Shown one piece after another: positions 50,480-60,688 of a stretch of 64,000 nt of DNA. The DNA comes from CAUPWF01 sp964367685 (GTDB lineage: Bacteria; Bacillota; Clostridia; Lachnospirales; Lachnospiraceae). The notes under the pieces were generated by a model. That model was given only the letters and a program-made list of their open reading frames with translations. It was not told the DNA's origin and did not search any database. The translations under genes were made by a program, and so were the position numbers. The stretch lies in assembly GCA_964367685.1 (NCBI GenBank), contig CAYIYM010000005.1, positions 44,078-108,077 of the forward strand, given 5' to 3'. How positions within the stretch are numbered: the stretch's first letter is position 1; each line of letters begins with the position of its first letter.

Positions 50480-51706
50480 TTATCGTTTACTTGCAGCCCT
50501 ACCAGCTTCAATACCTGTAACCCAAGCCATATGTAAATTATATCCTCCGCATACGCCGTCTACATCGAGTAACTCACCTGTGATATATAACCCTTTATGA
50601 AAGATAGACTCTAATGTAGGCATAACTTCATCCGTTGGTATCCCGCCAGCTGTAACTTGTGCATGTTGAATTTCCCTAGCACGAGTAATAAATATTTTAA
50701 ATCCTTTGATTAGTTTACATAATTCGTTTATGTAAACTAATTGGAAATTCGAATCTAATTTTTCTGATTGATTTAAATGAACTATATTTTTTTTCAATTC
50801 ATTTAATATAAAATTCGCAAGTTTCTCTTTTAAAATCCCACGCAAAACTGAAGGTTTCATACCATTAGACAAAATACGTTGATGCAATATTTCTTTCAGC
50901 GATTTTTCTGATATCGATGGTAAGAAATCAAGAATTACAAATTGATCTTCTCTATTTTCTCGAAACAATCTACTTATTTGAAAAATTGGGATTCCAGATA
51001 GTCCATAGTCAGTTAATTGAAGTTCGCCCTCTTCTGTTCTTATACATTGATTACCAATCCAGGCTTCTACTTTAATATCTGTTCTTATTCCTGCTAGTTG
51101 TTTCAGGTCCATATGGTTTATAATTAATGGAGCAAGTGCACTATGAGCTTTGTTTAAACTATGATTGGTATAGTATGGAAGTGTAAAACCATCGTATGGT
51201 GTCTTCTTTGGCAATCCTGAATTTCCGCCAGTTGCTAATATTAATCGATCGCATAGAAAATTACTTCCTTTGCAATAAATTGTAAAGGAATTTTCACTTC
51301 TAATTTCTATTTTAGAAACAGGTGAACTCCTATAAATAGTTACCCCTAATTCTTCTACTTCTAATTCTAGTGCATCACGAATTGTACTTGCTTGGTCTGT
51401 AAGAGGATAATAATAAGTCTCTCTTTTTTTCGCCAAAACACCAAGGTCTTTGAAGTAGTTTATAACATACATAGTGTCATACTTTAAAAGTAATTCAGAA
51501 ACAAAGTCTGTTCTATTACAATAGTAGTTATGAGCACTCATATATTCATTTGTAAAATTACAGCGACCATTTCCTGTTGCTAATATTTTTTTACCTAATT
51601 GATCATGTTGTTCAAATAATAGGACTTTCGCACCGTTCCTTGCCGCTTCTATCGCGGCACACATTCCTGATGCACCCCCACCTATAATTCCAACTGTTAT
51701 TGTCAT
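50480..51706 (-). CDS. HI0933/YhiN family flavoprotein
   Basis: 408 residues. The FAD motif VGIIGGGASGMCAAIEAARNGAKVLLFEQ is at the N terminus, with KKILATGNGRCNFTNE typical of the BaiN/YhiN group. The end contains TAGGIPTDEVMPTLESIFHKGLYITGELLDVDGVCGGYNLHMAWVTG, the second FAD-contacting region. Some relatives act as bile-acid or aminoacetone oxidoreductases; the substrate here is unknown. It overlaps the upstream gene by 4 bp (ATGA). A perfect 12-bp inverted repeat lies within it at 50711-50739. Confidence 0.94.
   Translation of the reverse strand: MTITVGIIGGGASGMCAAIEAARNGAKVLLFEQHDQLGKKILATGNGRCNFTNEYMSAHNYYCNRTDFVSELLLKYDTMYVINYFKDLGVLAKKRETYYYPLTDQASTIRDALELEVEELGVTIYRSSPVSKIEIRSENSFTIYCKGSNFLCDRLILATGGNSGLPKKTPYDGFTLPYYTNHSLNKAHSALAPLIINHMDLKQLAGIRTDIKVEAWIGNQCIRTEEGELQLTDYGLSGIPIFQISRLFRENREDQFVILDFLPSISEKSLKEILHQRILSNGMKPSVLRGILKEKLANFILNELKKNIVHLNQSEKLDSNFQLVYINELCKLIKGFKIFITRAREIQHAQVTAGGIPTDEVMPTLESIFHKGLYITGELLDVDGVCGGYNLHMAWVTGIEAGRAASKR
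50711..50739. repeat. Intragenic inverted repeat with TTATGTAAACTA arms
   Basis: TAGTTTACATAA (50711-50722) and TTATGTAAACTA (50728-50739), spacer 5 bp. It shares the core TTTACATA / TATGTAAA with the palindromes at 29608 and 32165, but lies inside a coding gene and therefore cannot be a normal terminator. Confidence 0.8.
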
Positions 51707-52983
51707 AATGTCACGATTCCTTTATTTACTAAATATTGTAAACTCATAGTTATTCCAAATTTCGCATGTGGATAGGTTAGTCCACCTTGAAAGAATGCAG
51801 CAAACGGCGGCTTAATTGGTCCATCGGCGCTCAATTCAATAGAAGATCCTTGAACAAAGGCTCCAGCAGCCATAATTACATCACTATCGTAACCAGGCAT
51901 AGCCCAAGGCTCTGGTGTGACATAACTATCTACAGGTGCTGCTGCTTGGATTCCTTGACAGAAAGCTACTACTCCATCTTTTGAACCAAATGTAACAGCT
52001 TGAATAATATCGTTTCTTTCTTCTGTACTATTTGGTACAACAGAATATCCTAATTTTTCATATATATTTGCTGCAAGTATTGCACCTTTTAAGGCACTGG
52101 CAACTACTGTTGGAGCTAAGAAAAAACCTTGAAAAAAGGATTGCATTACTCCAAGAGATGCACCAACTTCTTTTCCTAATCCTGGTGCCGTTAATCTATA
52201 ACCACATAAGTCTATCAATTCCTGCTTTCCAGCAATATAACCACCAATAGGGCATAATCCACCACCAGGATTTTTGATAAGTGATCCAACAACTAAATCT
52301 GCACCTACATCGCTTGGTTCAATGGTATCTACAAATTCACCATAACAATTATCAACCATAACAATAACGTCTGGCTTCAATTCTTTAACAAATTGAATCA
52401 ACTCTCCAATTTGCTTTACCGAGAAACTTGGACGTGTCTGATACCCTTTTGATCTTTGAATTGTAACCATTCTTGTTGTATCTGTCATCGCTAATCTTAT
52501 TGAATCATAATCAAATGTTCCATCTTCTAATAGCTCAACCTGATTGTAGTTTACACCATATTCCGCTAAAGACCCCTTTGACTCGCGAATGCCTATTACT
52601 TCTTCAAGGGTATCGTAGGGTTTTCCAACAGGAGATAATAGCGTGTCACCAGGCCTTAAGATTGCTGATAAAGTTAATGCCAAAGCATGTGTTCCACAGG
52701 TGATCTGTGGGCGTACCAATGCGGATTCTGTGTGGAATACACTTGCATAAACAGCCTCTAGAGTATCTCGCCCCATGTCATTATATCCGTAGCCACTAGC
52801 ATAGTGGAAGCATCCCTCATTCACTCTGTTTTCTTGCATCCCATGTATGACCTTTAGCTGATTATATTCAGCAATTTCATCTATTTTATCAAATCGCTCT
52901 TTCAAGCTTTTGGCAATTTCATTTACATATTCTAGTACCTTTGGTTCGATACCACATTCACTATACATTGTATTTATACTCAT
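51703..52983 (-). CDS. Methionine gamma-lyase family PLP enzyme (YnbB-like)
   Basis: 426 residues. The PLP lysine is K237 in VGSLIKNPGGGLCPIGGYI, with D211 of VMVDNCYGEF as the pyridine-nitrogen partner. The opening NEGCFHYASGYGYNDMGRDTLE and ALVRPQITCGTHAL are family hallmarks. Such proteins were once called aluminium-resistance proteins; the true reaction is unsettled, and gamma-lyase activity is inferred from fold. Its start overlaps the miaA stop by one base (TAATG). Confidence 0.94.
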   Translation of the reverse strand: MSINTMYSECGIEPKVLEYVNEIAKSLKERFDKIDEIAEYNQLKVIHGMQENRVNEGCFHYASGYGYNDMGRDTLEAVYASVFHTESALVRPQITCGTHALALTLSAILRPGDTLLSPVGKPYDTLEEVIGIRESKGSLAEYGVNYNQVELLEDGTFDYDSIRLAMTDTTRMVTIQRSKGYQTRPSFSVKQIGELIQFVKELKPDVIVMVDNCYGEFVDTIEPSDVGADLVVGSLIKNPGGGLCPIGGYIAGKQELIDLCGYRLTAPGLGKEVGASLGVMQSFFQGFFLAPTVVASALKGAILAANIYEKLGYSVVPNSTEERNDIIQAVTFGSKDGVVAFCQGIQAAAPVDSYVTPEPWAMPGYDSDVIMAAGAFVQGSSIELSADGPIKPPFAAFFQGGLTYPHAKFGITMSLQYLVNKGIVTL

Positions 52984-53924
52984 TATTTTATCCTCTCATT
53001 AAAGGTATCTATTAAAAATGATTCTATTTGATCTTGATTATAATTGAACTCATTTTTATTTACCCATGTCACTTCTTTTTCACGCTTAAACCATGTGATT
53101 TGTCGTTTAGCAAAGTGTCTTGTATCACGTTTCAAAATACGGATTGCTTCATCGAAAGAATTTTCGCCTTCCAAATAGGATACGATTTCTTTATATCCTA
53201 GTCCTTGCATGGATACTAAATCTTTGTGGTAACCTTGCTCCAATAACCACTCCACCTCTCGAACTAACCCTTCTTCTATCATGATGTCTATGCGTTCGTC
53301 TATACGTTTGTACAACCGTTCTCTTTCATCATTTAGAACGAAATACGTATACAAATACGGGGAGTCTTTTTCTCGCTCTTTTGCATTATGTACAGAAATT
53401 CGAGTTCCTGTTTCATAATAATATTCGATTGCACGTATCACTCTTTTGCAATTATTAGGATGAATATCTATTGCAGATTGTTCATCTATCGTTCTCAAGA
53501 AATCATGTAGTGCCTCTGGTCCTTCTAGATCTAGTTTTGCTTCCAACTCTTGTCTATAAGTATTTTCTTTCTTCTCGGTAAAATCAATATCATAAAGCAA
53601 TGCTTGAATGTAAAATCCAGTACCCCCTACCACTATTGGAATTTTTCCTCTTTTGTAGATATCCGCAACGGCTTCTTTTGCCAAAATTTGAAACTGTGCC
53701 ACGCTAAACGGGTCTTCGGGACTAAGAATGTCTATTAAATGATGGGGGACACCTGACATTTCTTCTGTTTTGATTTTAGCACTCCCTATATCCATGTGTT
53801 TATATACTTGCATGGAATCGGCAGAAATGATTTCACCATTCAGTTTCTTCGCTAAGGCAATGGATGTACTTGTTTTGCCAACTGCCGTAGGTCCTGTTAA
53901 AATAATTAATGGCTTTTTAATCAT
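52983..53924 (-). CDS. miaA: tRNA dimethylallyltransferase
   Basis: About 313 residues. The P-loop is GPTAVGKTS, followed by GEIISADSMQVYKHMDIGSAK and the DILSPEDPFSVAQF substrate region. MiaA adds the isopentenyl group to A37 of tRNAs that read UNN codons; MiaB, encoded three genes upstream in the same operon, then methylthiolates the product. ATG 53924 is preferred, since AGGAG lies 5 bases before it. Confidence 0.97.
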   Translation of the reverse strand: MIKKPLIILTGPTAVGKTSTSIALAKKLNGEIISADSMQVYKHMDIGSAKIKTEEMSGVPHHLIDILSPEDPFSVAQFQILAKEAVADIYKRGKIPIVVGGTGFYIQALLYDIDFTEKKENTYRQELEAKLDLEGPEALHDFLRTIDEQSAIDIHPNNCKRVIRAIEYYYETGTRISVHNAKEREKDSPYLYTYFVLNDERERLYKRIDERIDIMIEEGLVREVEWLLEQGYHKDLVSMQGLGYKEIVSYLEGENSFDEAIRILKRDTRHFAKRQITWFKREKEVTWVNKNEFNYNQDQIESFLIDTFNERIK

Positions 53925-53936
53925 AGTCACTCCTCT

Positions 53937-55931
53937 TTATACGATTCGTTTAAATTTCTTTTCCATTTCTTTTTTGGAAATGGATATAATAATCGGCCTT
54001 CCATGTGGGCAATGGAATGGGTTTTCAAGATCTAACAATTGTCCAATTAAAACATCCATTTCGCTTGCTGATAAATTAGAATTCCCTTTTACAGCTGCTT
54101 TACAAGACATCGATGCAATTTTTTCTGTAATGCGCTCTGCTGGAATATGTCCTGATTGAAGTTCTGATAGCTCATCTAACATCTCAAGAAACAAATCCTT
54201 TTTAGTAAATGAGAATAAATTTGCTGGAACACCGCGTATTGCAAATGCATCACTGCCGAATTCTTCGATTTCAAAGCCTATATCTGTAAATTTACTACGA
54301 TATCTTTGTAATAAATCTCGTTCTTGCATAGTCAAAGAAAGAATAATAGGCGGACTTATATATTGAGTTGTAAATTCTTTGTTCTTCCAATTGTTTATTG
54401 TATCTTCATACAATACTTTTTCATGTGCCGCATGTTGATCAATAATATATAACTCTTCCTTATATTCAATCATCCAGTAAGTATGAAATACTTGACCTAT
54501 CAACCTATAATGTTGTATAGATTTGGTCTCCAATAATTCATCTTCAAACATATTCAACTGTTTTTCTTCCACAACCTGGATTTGATTGTTACTTACTACT
54601 TCTGGAATTTCTATTTGTTTTGCCTGTGCAACACTCTGTTCTGTTGGTACACTCATTTCTTCATTAGCTTTCGCATAGGAAATTGCTTCTCGTATCTTAT
54701 GTTGCACTTCTGGGGCTTCTCTTTTAAAGATTTCTGATTTGTTTTCCACTTCGGCAGAAGACATTCGATTATGATAGGAAGATACGCGCTCTTCCATTTT
54801 ATTTAAAAAATAATCTAAATTTTCTTTTTCTTGTTCTGCTGTAAGTGAACTTCCGTAACGATTTGTATTACGATGTGGTTTATCAATAATACTATTTTGT
54901 GTAACAGCAGGTTCTATAGGTAATGTAACTTCTTGAATCAAATCTCTTCTTGCTAGTGCACTTCGCATAGTTTCATAAATGTGATTATATACTGCATGTT
55001 GTTCACTAAATCGCAATTCCATTTTAGTTGGATGGACATTTACATCAATTTTACTCGTATCCATTTCAATATGAAGTACACAAAACGGATATCGATGTTG
55101 CATTGTATAACCTTTGTATGCATCTTCTATAGCTTTTGCTATCGTATTACTTTTTACATATCTACCATTTATAAAATACGTTTCATAGTTTCTATTACCT
55201 CTTGAGATCACAGGTTTTCCTATATACCCTGTAATTTTAAGATTTCCAACAGATTCTTGAACTTCTAATAATTGATTTGCAATGTCTCTTCCGTAAATAT
55301 GGTAGATTAGATCTTTTAGATTTCCGTTTCCAGAAGTATGTAACTTTTTCACTCCATTTGTAATGAATTGAAAAGAAACAGATGGGTGTGATAACGCTAA
55401 TCTAGTCACTAAATCTCCTACATGGCTAGCCTCTGTTGTAGCAGTCTTCAAAAATTTACGTCTTGCGGGAACATTATAGAATAATTGGCGAACCAAAAAT
55501 GTCGTGCCATCATTTACCGCCTCATCTTCTAGACTTACCTCTACTCCACCATGTATCGTATATTTACTCCCCACCTCGTCAGTAGCTTGTTTTGTCAATA
55601 CTTCTACTTGGGCAACAGATGCAATACTTGATAAAGCCTCCCCGCGAAAACCTAGAGAACTTACGAGTAATAAATCATCTATTGATCTGATTTTGCTAGT
55701 CGAATGCCGTAAAAATGCATATGGTATATCTGAACGTTCAATGCCGAATCCATTATCTGTAATTCGAATAAATGCAATACCCCCTTCTTTTATTTCCACA
55801 ACAATAGAAGTGGCCCCTGCATCAATCGCATTTTCCACTAGCTCTTTTACAACTGCTGCAGGGCGTTCTATTACTTCTCCCGCTGCAATTTTATCAATTG
55901 TCAATTGGTCCAATAACTGAATTTTAGCCAT
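53937..55931 (-). CDS. mutL: DNA mismatch repair protein MutL
   Basis: 664 residues. The GHKL ATPase domain begins IQLLDQLTIDKIAAGEVIERPAAVVKELVENAIDAG and has SLGFRGEALSSIASV. A variable linker (~residues 340-460) separates it from the C-terminal dimer domain, which keeps the endonuclease motif DQHAAHEKVLYE plus SCKAAVKGN and FHCPHGRP. It is therefore a nicking MutL, as in other bacteria that lack MutH. It lies 15 bp after mutS. Confidence 0.97.
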   Translation of the reverse strand: MAKIQLLDQLTIDKIAAGEVIERPAAVVKELVENAIDAGATSIVVEIKEGGIAFIRITDNGFGIERSDIPYAFLRHSTSKIRSIDDLLLVSSLGFRGEALSSIASVAQVEVLTKQATDEVGSKYTIHGGVEVSLEDEAVNDGTTFLVRQLFYNVPARRKFLKTATTEASHVGDLVTRLALSHPSVSFQFITNGVKKLHTSGNGNLKDLIYHIYGRDIANQLLEVQESVGNLKITGYIGKPVISRGNRNYETYFINGRYVKSNTIAKAIEDAYKGYTMQHRYPFCVLHIEMDTSKIDVNVHPTKMELRFSEQHAVYNHIYETMRSALARRDLIQEVTLPIEPAVTQNSIIDKPHRNTNRYGSSLTAEQEKENLDYFLNKMEERVSSYHNRMSSAEVENKSEIFKREAPEVQHKIREAISYAKANEEMSVPTEQSVAQAKQIEIPEVVSNNQIQVVEEKQLNMFEDELLETKSIQHYRLIGQVFHTYWMIEYKEELYIIDQHAAHEKVLYEDTINNWKNKEFTTQYISPPIILSLTMQERDLLQRYRSKFTDIGFEIEEFGSDAFAIRGVPANLFSFTKKDLFLEMLDELSELQSGHIPAERITEKIASMSCKAAVKGNSNLSASEMDVLIGQLLDLENPFHCPHGRPIIISISKKEMEKKFKRIV

Positions 55932-55946
55932 ATATAATCCCCTATC

Positions 55947-58592
55947 TTACCATCGATTGTTTAATTTGTTTTGCAATTTATTTAATATATTTAAAGCGTC
56001 CAATGGGGTGAGTTTTGTAATATCAATTTCCTTTAATTCGACTAAAACATCGTCATCCTTAACTGTATCAAATAATGAAAATTGTGCTAAATCTACTTCA
56101 TCATAGCGCTTTGCTTTTGTATTCTTTGATTTTTCTAGATAATCAATATCTCGTAATTTATTAATAATATCAGCATCTCCAAGTTCTGAAACAATAGCTT
56201 TGGCTCTTTGAATAACTGTTTCTGGAACTCCTGCTAATTTAGCTACTTGAATACCGTAACTTTGATCAGCTCCACCTTTTACAATTTTTCGTAAGAAAAC
56301 AATATCATCGCCTTTTTCTTTTACTGCAACACAATAATTATTTACGCCTGAGAGTTTACCTTCTAACTCTGTCAATTCATGGTAATGTGTTGCAAACAAA
56401 GTTTTTGCGCCTAGTATTTTTAGATCGCTTATATATTCCACTACTGCCCATGCTATTGACAGTCCATCAAATGTACTTGTTCCCCGTCCTATCTCATCTA
56501 GTATTAATAAACTTTTATTGGTTGCATTACGGAGAATATTTGCAACCTCCGTCATTTCCACCATAAATGTACTCTGACCTGATGCTAAATCATCTGAAGC
56601 ACCAACTCTAGTAAAAATACGATCCATCACACATATATTTGCACTTTGAGCTGGAACAAAGGAACCTATCTGTGCCATTAGCACAATCAATGCTGTTTGT
56701 CGCATATAGGTGGATTTACCTGCCATGTTAGGACCGGTGATAATTGCAACCCTATGCACTTTTTCATCTAAAAAAGTATCATTTGTGATGAACATATCAT
56801 TTGGTATCATTTTTTCAACTACTGGATGTCGCCCTTCCTTAATATCTAGAATTCCTTTTTCATTAATAGTAGGGCATGTAAAATTAGCCTGTTCAGCCAC
56901 AAGTGCTAAAGATGCAAATGTATCTACAGTAGCGATCACTTTTGCCGCTTTCTGAACTCGAACTACTTCTTGTGCAATGGAAGATCTTATTGTAGAAAAC
57001 AATTCATATTCCAGTGCATATAACTTATCTTCTGCTCCTAAAATCGTATCCTCTAACTCTTTGAGACGTGGAATAATATAACGTTCAGCATTTGCTAAAG
57101 TCTGTTTGCGAACATAATAATCAGGTACTAAATTCATATAAGAATTTGTCACCTCGAGATAATAGCCAAATACTTTGTTATATTTAATTTTCAAATTCTT
57201 AATTCCAGTTTTTTCACGTTCTTCTGATTCTAATTGTGCTAACCAGTCTTTCCCCTCTGACTTAGCTGAGCGTAGCATATCAACAGTCTCATTATAGCCA
57301 GATTTTATTATATTGCCTTCCTTCATAGCCAGTGGTGGCTCTTCCGTAATTGACTCATTAATTAATTGATATAAATCTTCTAGAGTATCGAAGCTTTCAT
57401 ATAATTCTTTTATCAAAGGCGCCTTCATATCAGATAAAATACACTTAATGTGTGGTAACATTTCTAAAGATGATTTAAATGAAATCAAATCCCTTGGATT
57501 TGCCGATTGATATGTAATTCGACTAATCAATCGCTCCAAATCATAAACAGGCATTAAATATTCGCGTATTTCTTCACGACAAATTGCACGATTTTTTAAT
57601 TCTGCTACAGCTTTCAACCTATTTTCAATTAATTGCTTACTAACTAATGGTTGCTCTACATATTTACGAAGTAAACGTGCACCCATAGCAGTTTTTGTCT
57701 TGTCTAACACCCATAACAAAGAACCTCTTTTTTGCTTTTCACGTAATGTTTCGCATAATTCAAGGTTACGTCTTGTAGAACTATCTAATAACATAGACTT
57801 TCCAATTGCATAATAGTTAATGGAAGAAATGTGTGTCAAATCTGTTTTTTGCGTCTCGTATAAATATTGTAGTAATCCACCTGAAGCAATAATGGCACTA
57901 TCATAATCTTTAAGGCCTAATCCGTCGACTGTTGAAGTTCCAAAATGCTTACACAATAATTTATTACAATTAATATCATCAAAGAACCATGGCTCTAATG
58001 GTGATATGGTAAATCCTAATCTATTCTTAGCTTCTTCAAAATCCACACCACTCATATAAAACGCTTCATTACAAATAATTTCTGCCGGTGTGGTTTTGTT
58101 AATTTCATCTAATAACTTTCTACTTTCATCTAGCTCGGTAACAAGAAACTCTCCAGTTGATACATCAGCAATTGCAACACCATACTTATTAGCAACATAA
58201 GTAACTGACATAATGTAGTTGTTTTTTGATTCATCCAAAGCCAGACTATTTAGATTAGTTCCCGGGGTAACTACACGTACAACTTCCCGTTTTACTAATC
58301 CCTTTGTAGCTTTTGCATCTTCTACTTGTTCGCAAATAGCTACCTTAAATCCTTTTCCAACTAATTTATTTAAATATGCATCCATTGCATGGTGAGGAAC
58401 TCCACACATAGGGGCTCTTTCCTCTAGTCCACAGTTCTTCCCTGTTAATGTGATTTCCAATTCTCTTGAAGCTGTTATTGCATCTTCAAAGAACATTTCA
58501 TAAAAATCACCTAATCTATAAAATAAAATACAATCCGGATATTCTTTTTTTGTATCCACGTATTGTTGCATCATTGGTGTTAATTCAGCCAC
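55947..58592 (-). CDS. mutS: DNA mismatch repair protein MutS
   Basis: About 881 residues. The mismatch-reading motif is in LGDFYEMFFEDA, and the ATPase has Walker A GPNMAGKSTYMRQ and Walker B LLILDEIGRGTSTFDG. The C-terminal tail carries a helix-turn-helix-like end. The start is probably GTG 58592 (VAELTPMMQQYVDTK), since AAAGGAG lies 6 bases upstream. The in-frame ATG at 58613 has no ribosome binding site and would put AAAGGAG inside the gene. Confidence 0.97.
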   Translation of the reverse strand: MAELTPMMQQYVDTKKEYPDCILFYRLGDFYEMFFEDAITASRELEITLTGKNCGLEERAPMCGVPHHAMDAYLNKLVGKGFKVAICEQVEDAKATKGLVKREVVRVVTPGTNLNSLALDESKNNYIMSVTYVANKYGVAIADVSTGEFLVTELDESRKLLDEINKTTPAEIICNEAFYMSGVDFEEAKNRLGFTISPLEPWFFDDINCNKLLCKHFGTSTVDGLGLKDYDSAIIASGGLLQYLYETQKTDLTHISSINYYAIGKSMLLDSSTRRNLELCETLREKQKRGSLLWVLDKTKTAMGARLLRKYVEQPLVSKQLIENRLKAVAELKNRAICREEIREYLMPVYDLERLISRITYQSANPRDLISFKSSLEMLPHIKCILSDMKAPLIKELYESFDTLEDLYQLINESITEEPPLAMKEGNIIKSGYNETVDMLRSAKSEGKDWLAQLESEEREKTGIKNLKIKYNKVFGYYLEVTNSYMNLVPDYYVRKQTLANAERYIIPRLKELEDTILGAEDKLYALEYELFSTIRSSIAQEVVRVQKAAKVIATVDTFASLALVAEQANFTCPTINEKGILDIKEGRHPVVEKMIPNDMFITNDTFLDEKVHRVAIITGPNMAGKSTYMRQTALIVLMAQIGSFVPAQSANICVMDRIFTRVGASDDLASGQSTFMVEMTEVANILRNATNKSLLILDEIGRGTSTFDGLSIAWAVVEYISDLKILGAKTLFATHYHELTELEGKLSGVNNYCVAVKEKGDDIVFLRKIVKGGADQSYGIQVAKLAGVPETVIQRAKAIVSELGDADIINKLRDIDYLEKSKNTKAKRYDEVDLAQFSLFDTVKDDDVLVELKEIDITKLTPLDALNILNKLQNKLNNRW

Positions 58593-58618
58593 TCTATTCT
58601 CCTTTTGTAACACATAAA

Positions 58619-60061
58619 TTATATTAATTCACCCATGTAATAAAAACCTTTGCACTCAGATAATTTTACATGAACTAAAGTTCCAATTAAATCTTTTGTC
58701 CCTTCAAAATGAACCAAGATATTATTACTTAATCGACCGCTCATTAGTGCATCATCTTGTTCATTTACTGATTCTACTAATACTTCCTGTATACTTCCCT
58801 CATGAATAGACACAACTTCGGCTGAAATAGATTGAATTTTTCTCAACAAACGGTCAAAACGATGCTTTACAACATCTTCTTCAATTTGTCCATCCATTGT
58901 TGCAGCAGGAGTTCCAGTGCGCTTCGAATAAATAAATGTAAATGCACTATCATATCTTACTTGTTCTACAACATCTAATGTCTCAAGAAAATCTTCTTCT
59001 GTTTCACCAGGAAATCCTACGATAATATCTGTTGTTAATGAAATATCTGGAATTTCAGCTTTTAACTTTCTGGCTACTTCCAAATAGGATTCTTTTGTAT
59101 AGACACGATTCATCTTCTTCAATATTTCTGTACTACCTGATTGCAGCGGAAGGTGTAGATGCTTACAGATTTTTTTGGAATGTTTCATTACTTGTATCAA
59201 TTCATCTGATAAATCTTTCGGATGTGGGGTCATGAAACGTACACGTTTTAAGCCTTCAATCTCTTCAATCATTTCTAATAATTGTGCAAATGAAATTGGT
59301 GTATCCAATGTTTTACCGTAGGAATTTACATTTTGACCTAATAACATGACTTCTACAACACCATCTGCTACTAATTCTTTAATTTCTGCAACAATATCTT
59401 CTGCCTGTCTACTACGTTCGCGTCCACGTACATATGGAACAATACAGTAACTACAGAAATTATTACACCCGAATGTAATGTTTACCCCTGACTTAAAATC
59501 ATACTTTCTTTCACTTGGTAAATTCTCGACAATCTTATCTGTATCTTTCCAAATGTCAATGACCATACGTTTTGAATCTAAGCTAGTTGATACCAATTCG
59601 GCAAATTTGTAGATATTGTGAGTTCCGAAAATTAAATCAACGTATTTGTAACTTGTCTTTAATTTCTCAACAACTTCTGGTTCTTGCATCATACATCCGC
59701 ATAGTGCAATCATCATTGATTTATTTTTCTTCTTATAAGTACTTAGTCTTCCCAATCTTCCATATACTTTATGATTAGCATTTTCACGAACAGTACATGT
59801 ATTGTAAATCACAAAGTCAGCAGTTTCTTCTTGAATTTCCTGATAGCCAATCTGTTCAAGAATACCGACTAATTTCTCGGAATCTCTTGCATTCATTTGA
59901 CAACCAAAAGTAGTAACACAAAAAGTAGGTTTTCTTCCTAGTTCCTTCTCAATGTTTGCCACTTGCATCTTTGCTTTCGCTATAAAATAATACTGTCGCT
60001 GTGGTTCAAGTTCTGGGGCTTCTACTGTTAAATCTATTTCGTTATAATTAATTGTATTCAT
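58619..60061 (-). CDS. miaB: tRNA-2-methylthio-N6-dimethylallyladenosine synthase
   Basis: 480 residues. The N-terminal UPF0004 domain supplies three cysteines (TFGCQMN, NTCTVRENA, LCGCMMQ) for one iron-sulfur cluster. The radical SAM motif is GCNNFCSYCIVPYVRGRERSR. A C-terminal TRAM domain (~residues 410-475) binds tRNA. It completes the A37 modification begun by MiaA. AGGAG precedes the ATG. The miaB-mutS-mutL-miaA order is common in clostridia. Confidence 0.97.
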   Translation of the reverse strand: MNTINYNEIDLTVEAPELEPQRQYYFIAKAKMQVANIEKELGRKPTFCVTTFGCQMNARDSEKLVGILEQIGYQEIQEETADFVIYNTCTVRENANHKVYGRLGRLSTYKKKNKSMMIALCGCMMQEPEVVEKLKTSYKYVDLIFGTHNIYKFAELVSTSLDSKRMVIDIWKDTDKIVENLPSERKYDFKSGVNITFGCNNFCSYCIVPYVRGRERSRQAEDIVAEIKELVADGVVEVMLLGQNVNSYGKTLDTPISFAQLLEMIEEIEGLKRVRFMTPHPKDLSDELIQVMKHSKKICKHLHLPLQSGSTEILKKMNRVYTKESYLEVARKLKAEIPDISLTTDIIVGFPGETEEDFLETLDVVEQVRYDSAFTFIYSKRTGTPAATMDGQIEEDVVKHRFDRLLRKIQSISAEVVSIHEGSIQEVLVESVNEQDDALMSGRLSNNILVHFEGTKDLIGTLVHVKLSECKGFYYMGELI

Positions 60062-60070
60062 TTTGTTCTC

Positions 60071-60256
60071 CTATACAAACTTATTTAAAGTCTTATCATA
60101 TACATAATCTATCGCTGCCAATTGATCTATCAATTCAGATTGATCTATTTGTAAATCATCGACCAATGCTTCTAGTGAATGATATTTATCTCTAAGATAA
60201 GTATTTACAACACTTAGACACATCATTGGGTCCTTTGGCATCTGTTTATTATTCAT
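60071..60256 (-). CDS. DUF4250 domain-containing protein
   Basis: 61 residues. The sequence MPKDPMMCLSVVNTYLRDKYHSLEALVDDLQID...LIDQLAAIDYVYD fits the small DUF4250 family of Firmicutes and others, function unknown. It is helical with no membrane part. GGAG lies 11 bases ahead of ATG 60256. It sits 9 bp before miaB. Confidence 0.9.
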   Translation of the reverse strand: MNNKQMPKDPMMCLSVVNTYLRDKYHSLEALVDDLQIDQSELIDQLAAIDYVYDKTLNKFV

Positions 60257-60361
60257 TTTGTGATTAACTCCTTCTTTTCTTTAAACGCAAAGATAGCATT
60301 ACTGACTGTAGAATAAAATCCTACTTGCTAGCAATGCCTTCTTCATTGAATTCTCTAAAAT

Positions 60362-60583
60362 TTAATGACCTGTTTTATTGTCAAATTTCTCTCCAAGATT
60401 TACTCGTGTCCCATCTTCCTCTTCAATTGTAATTGAATTCAATTGTCCTCGTAAATTACGCTTCATACTATCTATATATTCTTTTCTTAAAACAGCTTGC
60501 TCTTCTTGTTCAAGCTCTGTCAATCCTTCTGCTTTTGCTTTTTTATATAATTCATTAATTCGCTTTATTTTCTCTTCGTTCAT
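60362..60583 (-). CDS. DUF896 family protein (YnzC-like)
   Basis: 73 residues. The pattern KIKRINELYKKAKAEGLTELEQEEQAVLRKEYIDSMKRNLRGQLNSI is the DUF896 signature (three-helix protein related to Bacillus YnzC). In Bacillus a relative belongs to the SOS regulon; I see no LexA box here. The 105 bp between this gene and DUF4250 contain no gene. AAAGGA precedes the ATG. Confidence 0.93.
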   Translation of the reverse strand: MNEEKIKRINELYKKAKAEGLTELEQEEQAVLRKEYIDSMKRNLRGQLNSITIEEEDGTRVNLGEKFDNKTGH

Positions 60584-60688
60584 AATTTATCCTTTCTAAA
60601 TATCCTCCTTATATATTACAACAAATATCAAAAAAAGTCTACTATAGCCCACTTGGATTAATAACCATTGTAAACCTATGAGTTCATC

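Noticed and set aside
53770..54159. 129-codon + strand open frame over the mutL/miaA junction
   Set aside because: It overlaps the well-supported C terminus of MutL and N terminus of MiaA, and its sequence resembles no protein.
55504..55920. 138-codon + strand open frame inside mutL
   Set aside because: It is the mirror frame of the conserved MutL ATPase domain; a third-position codon effect explains its length.
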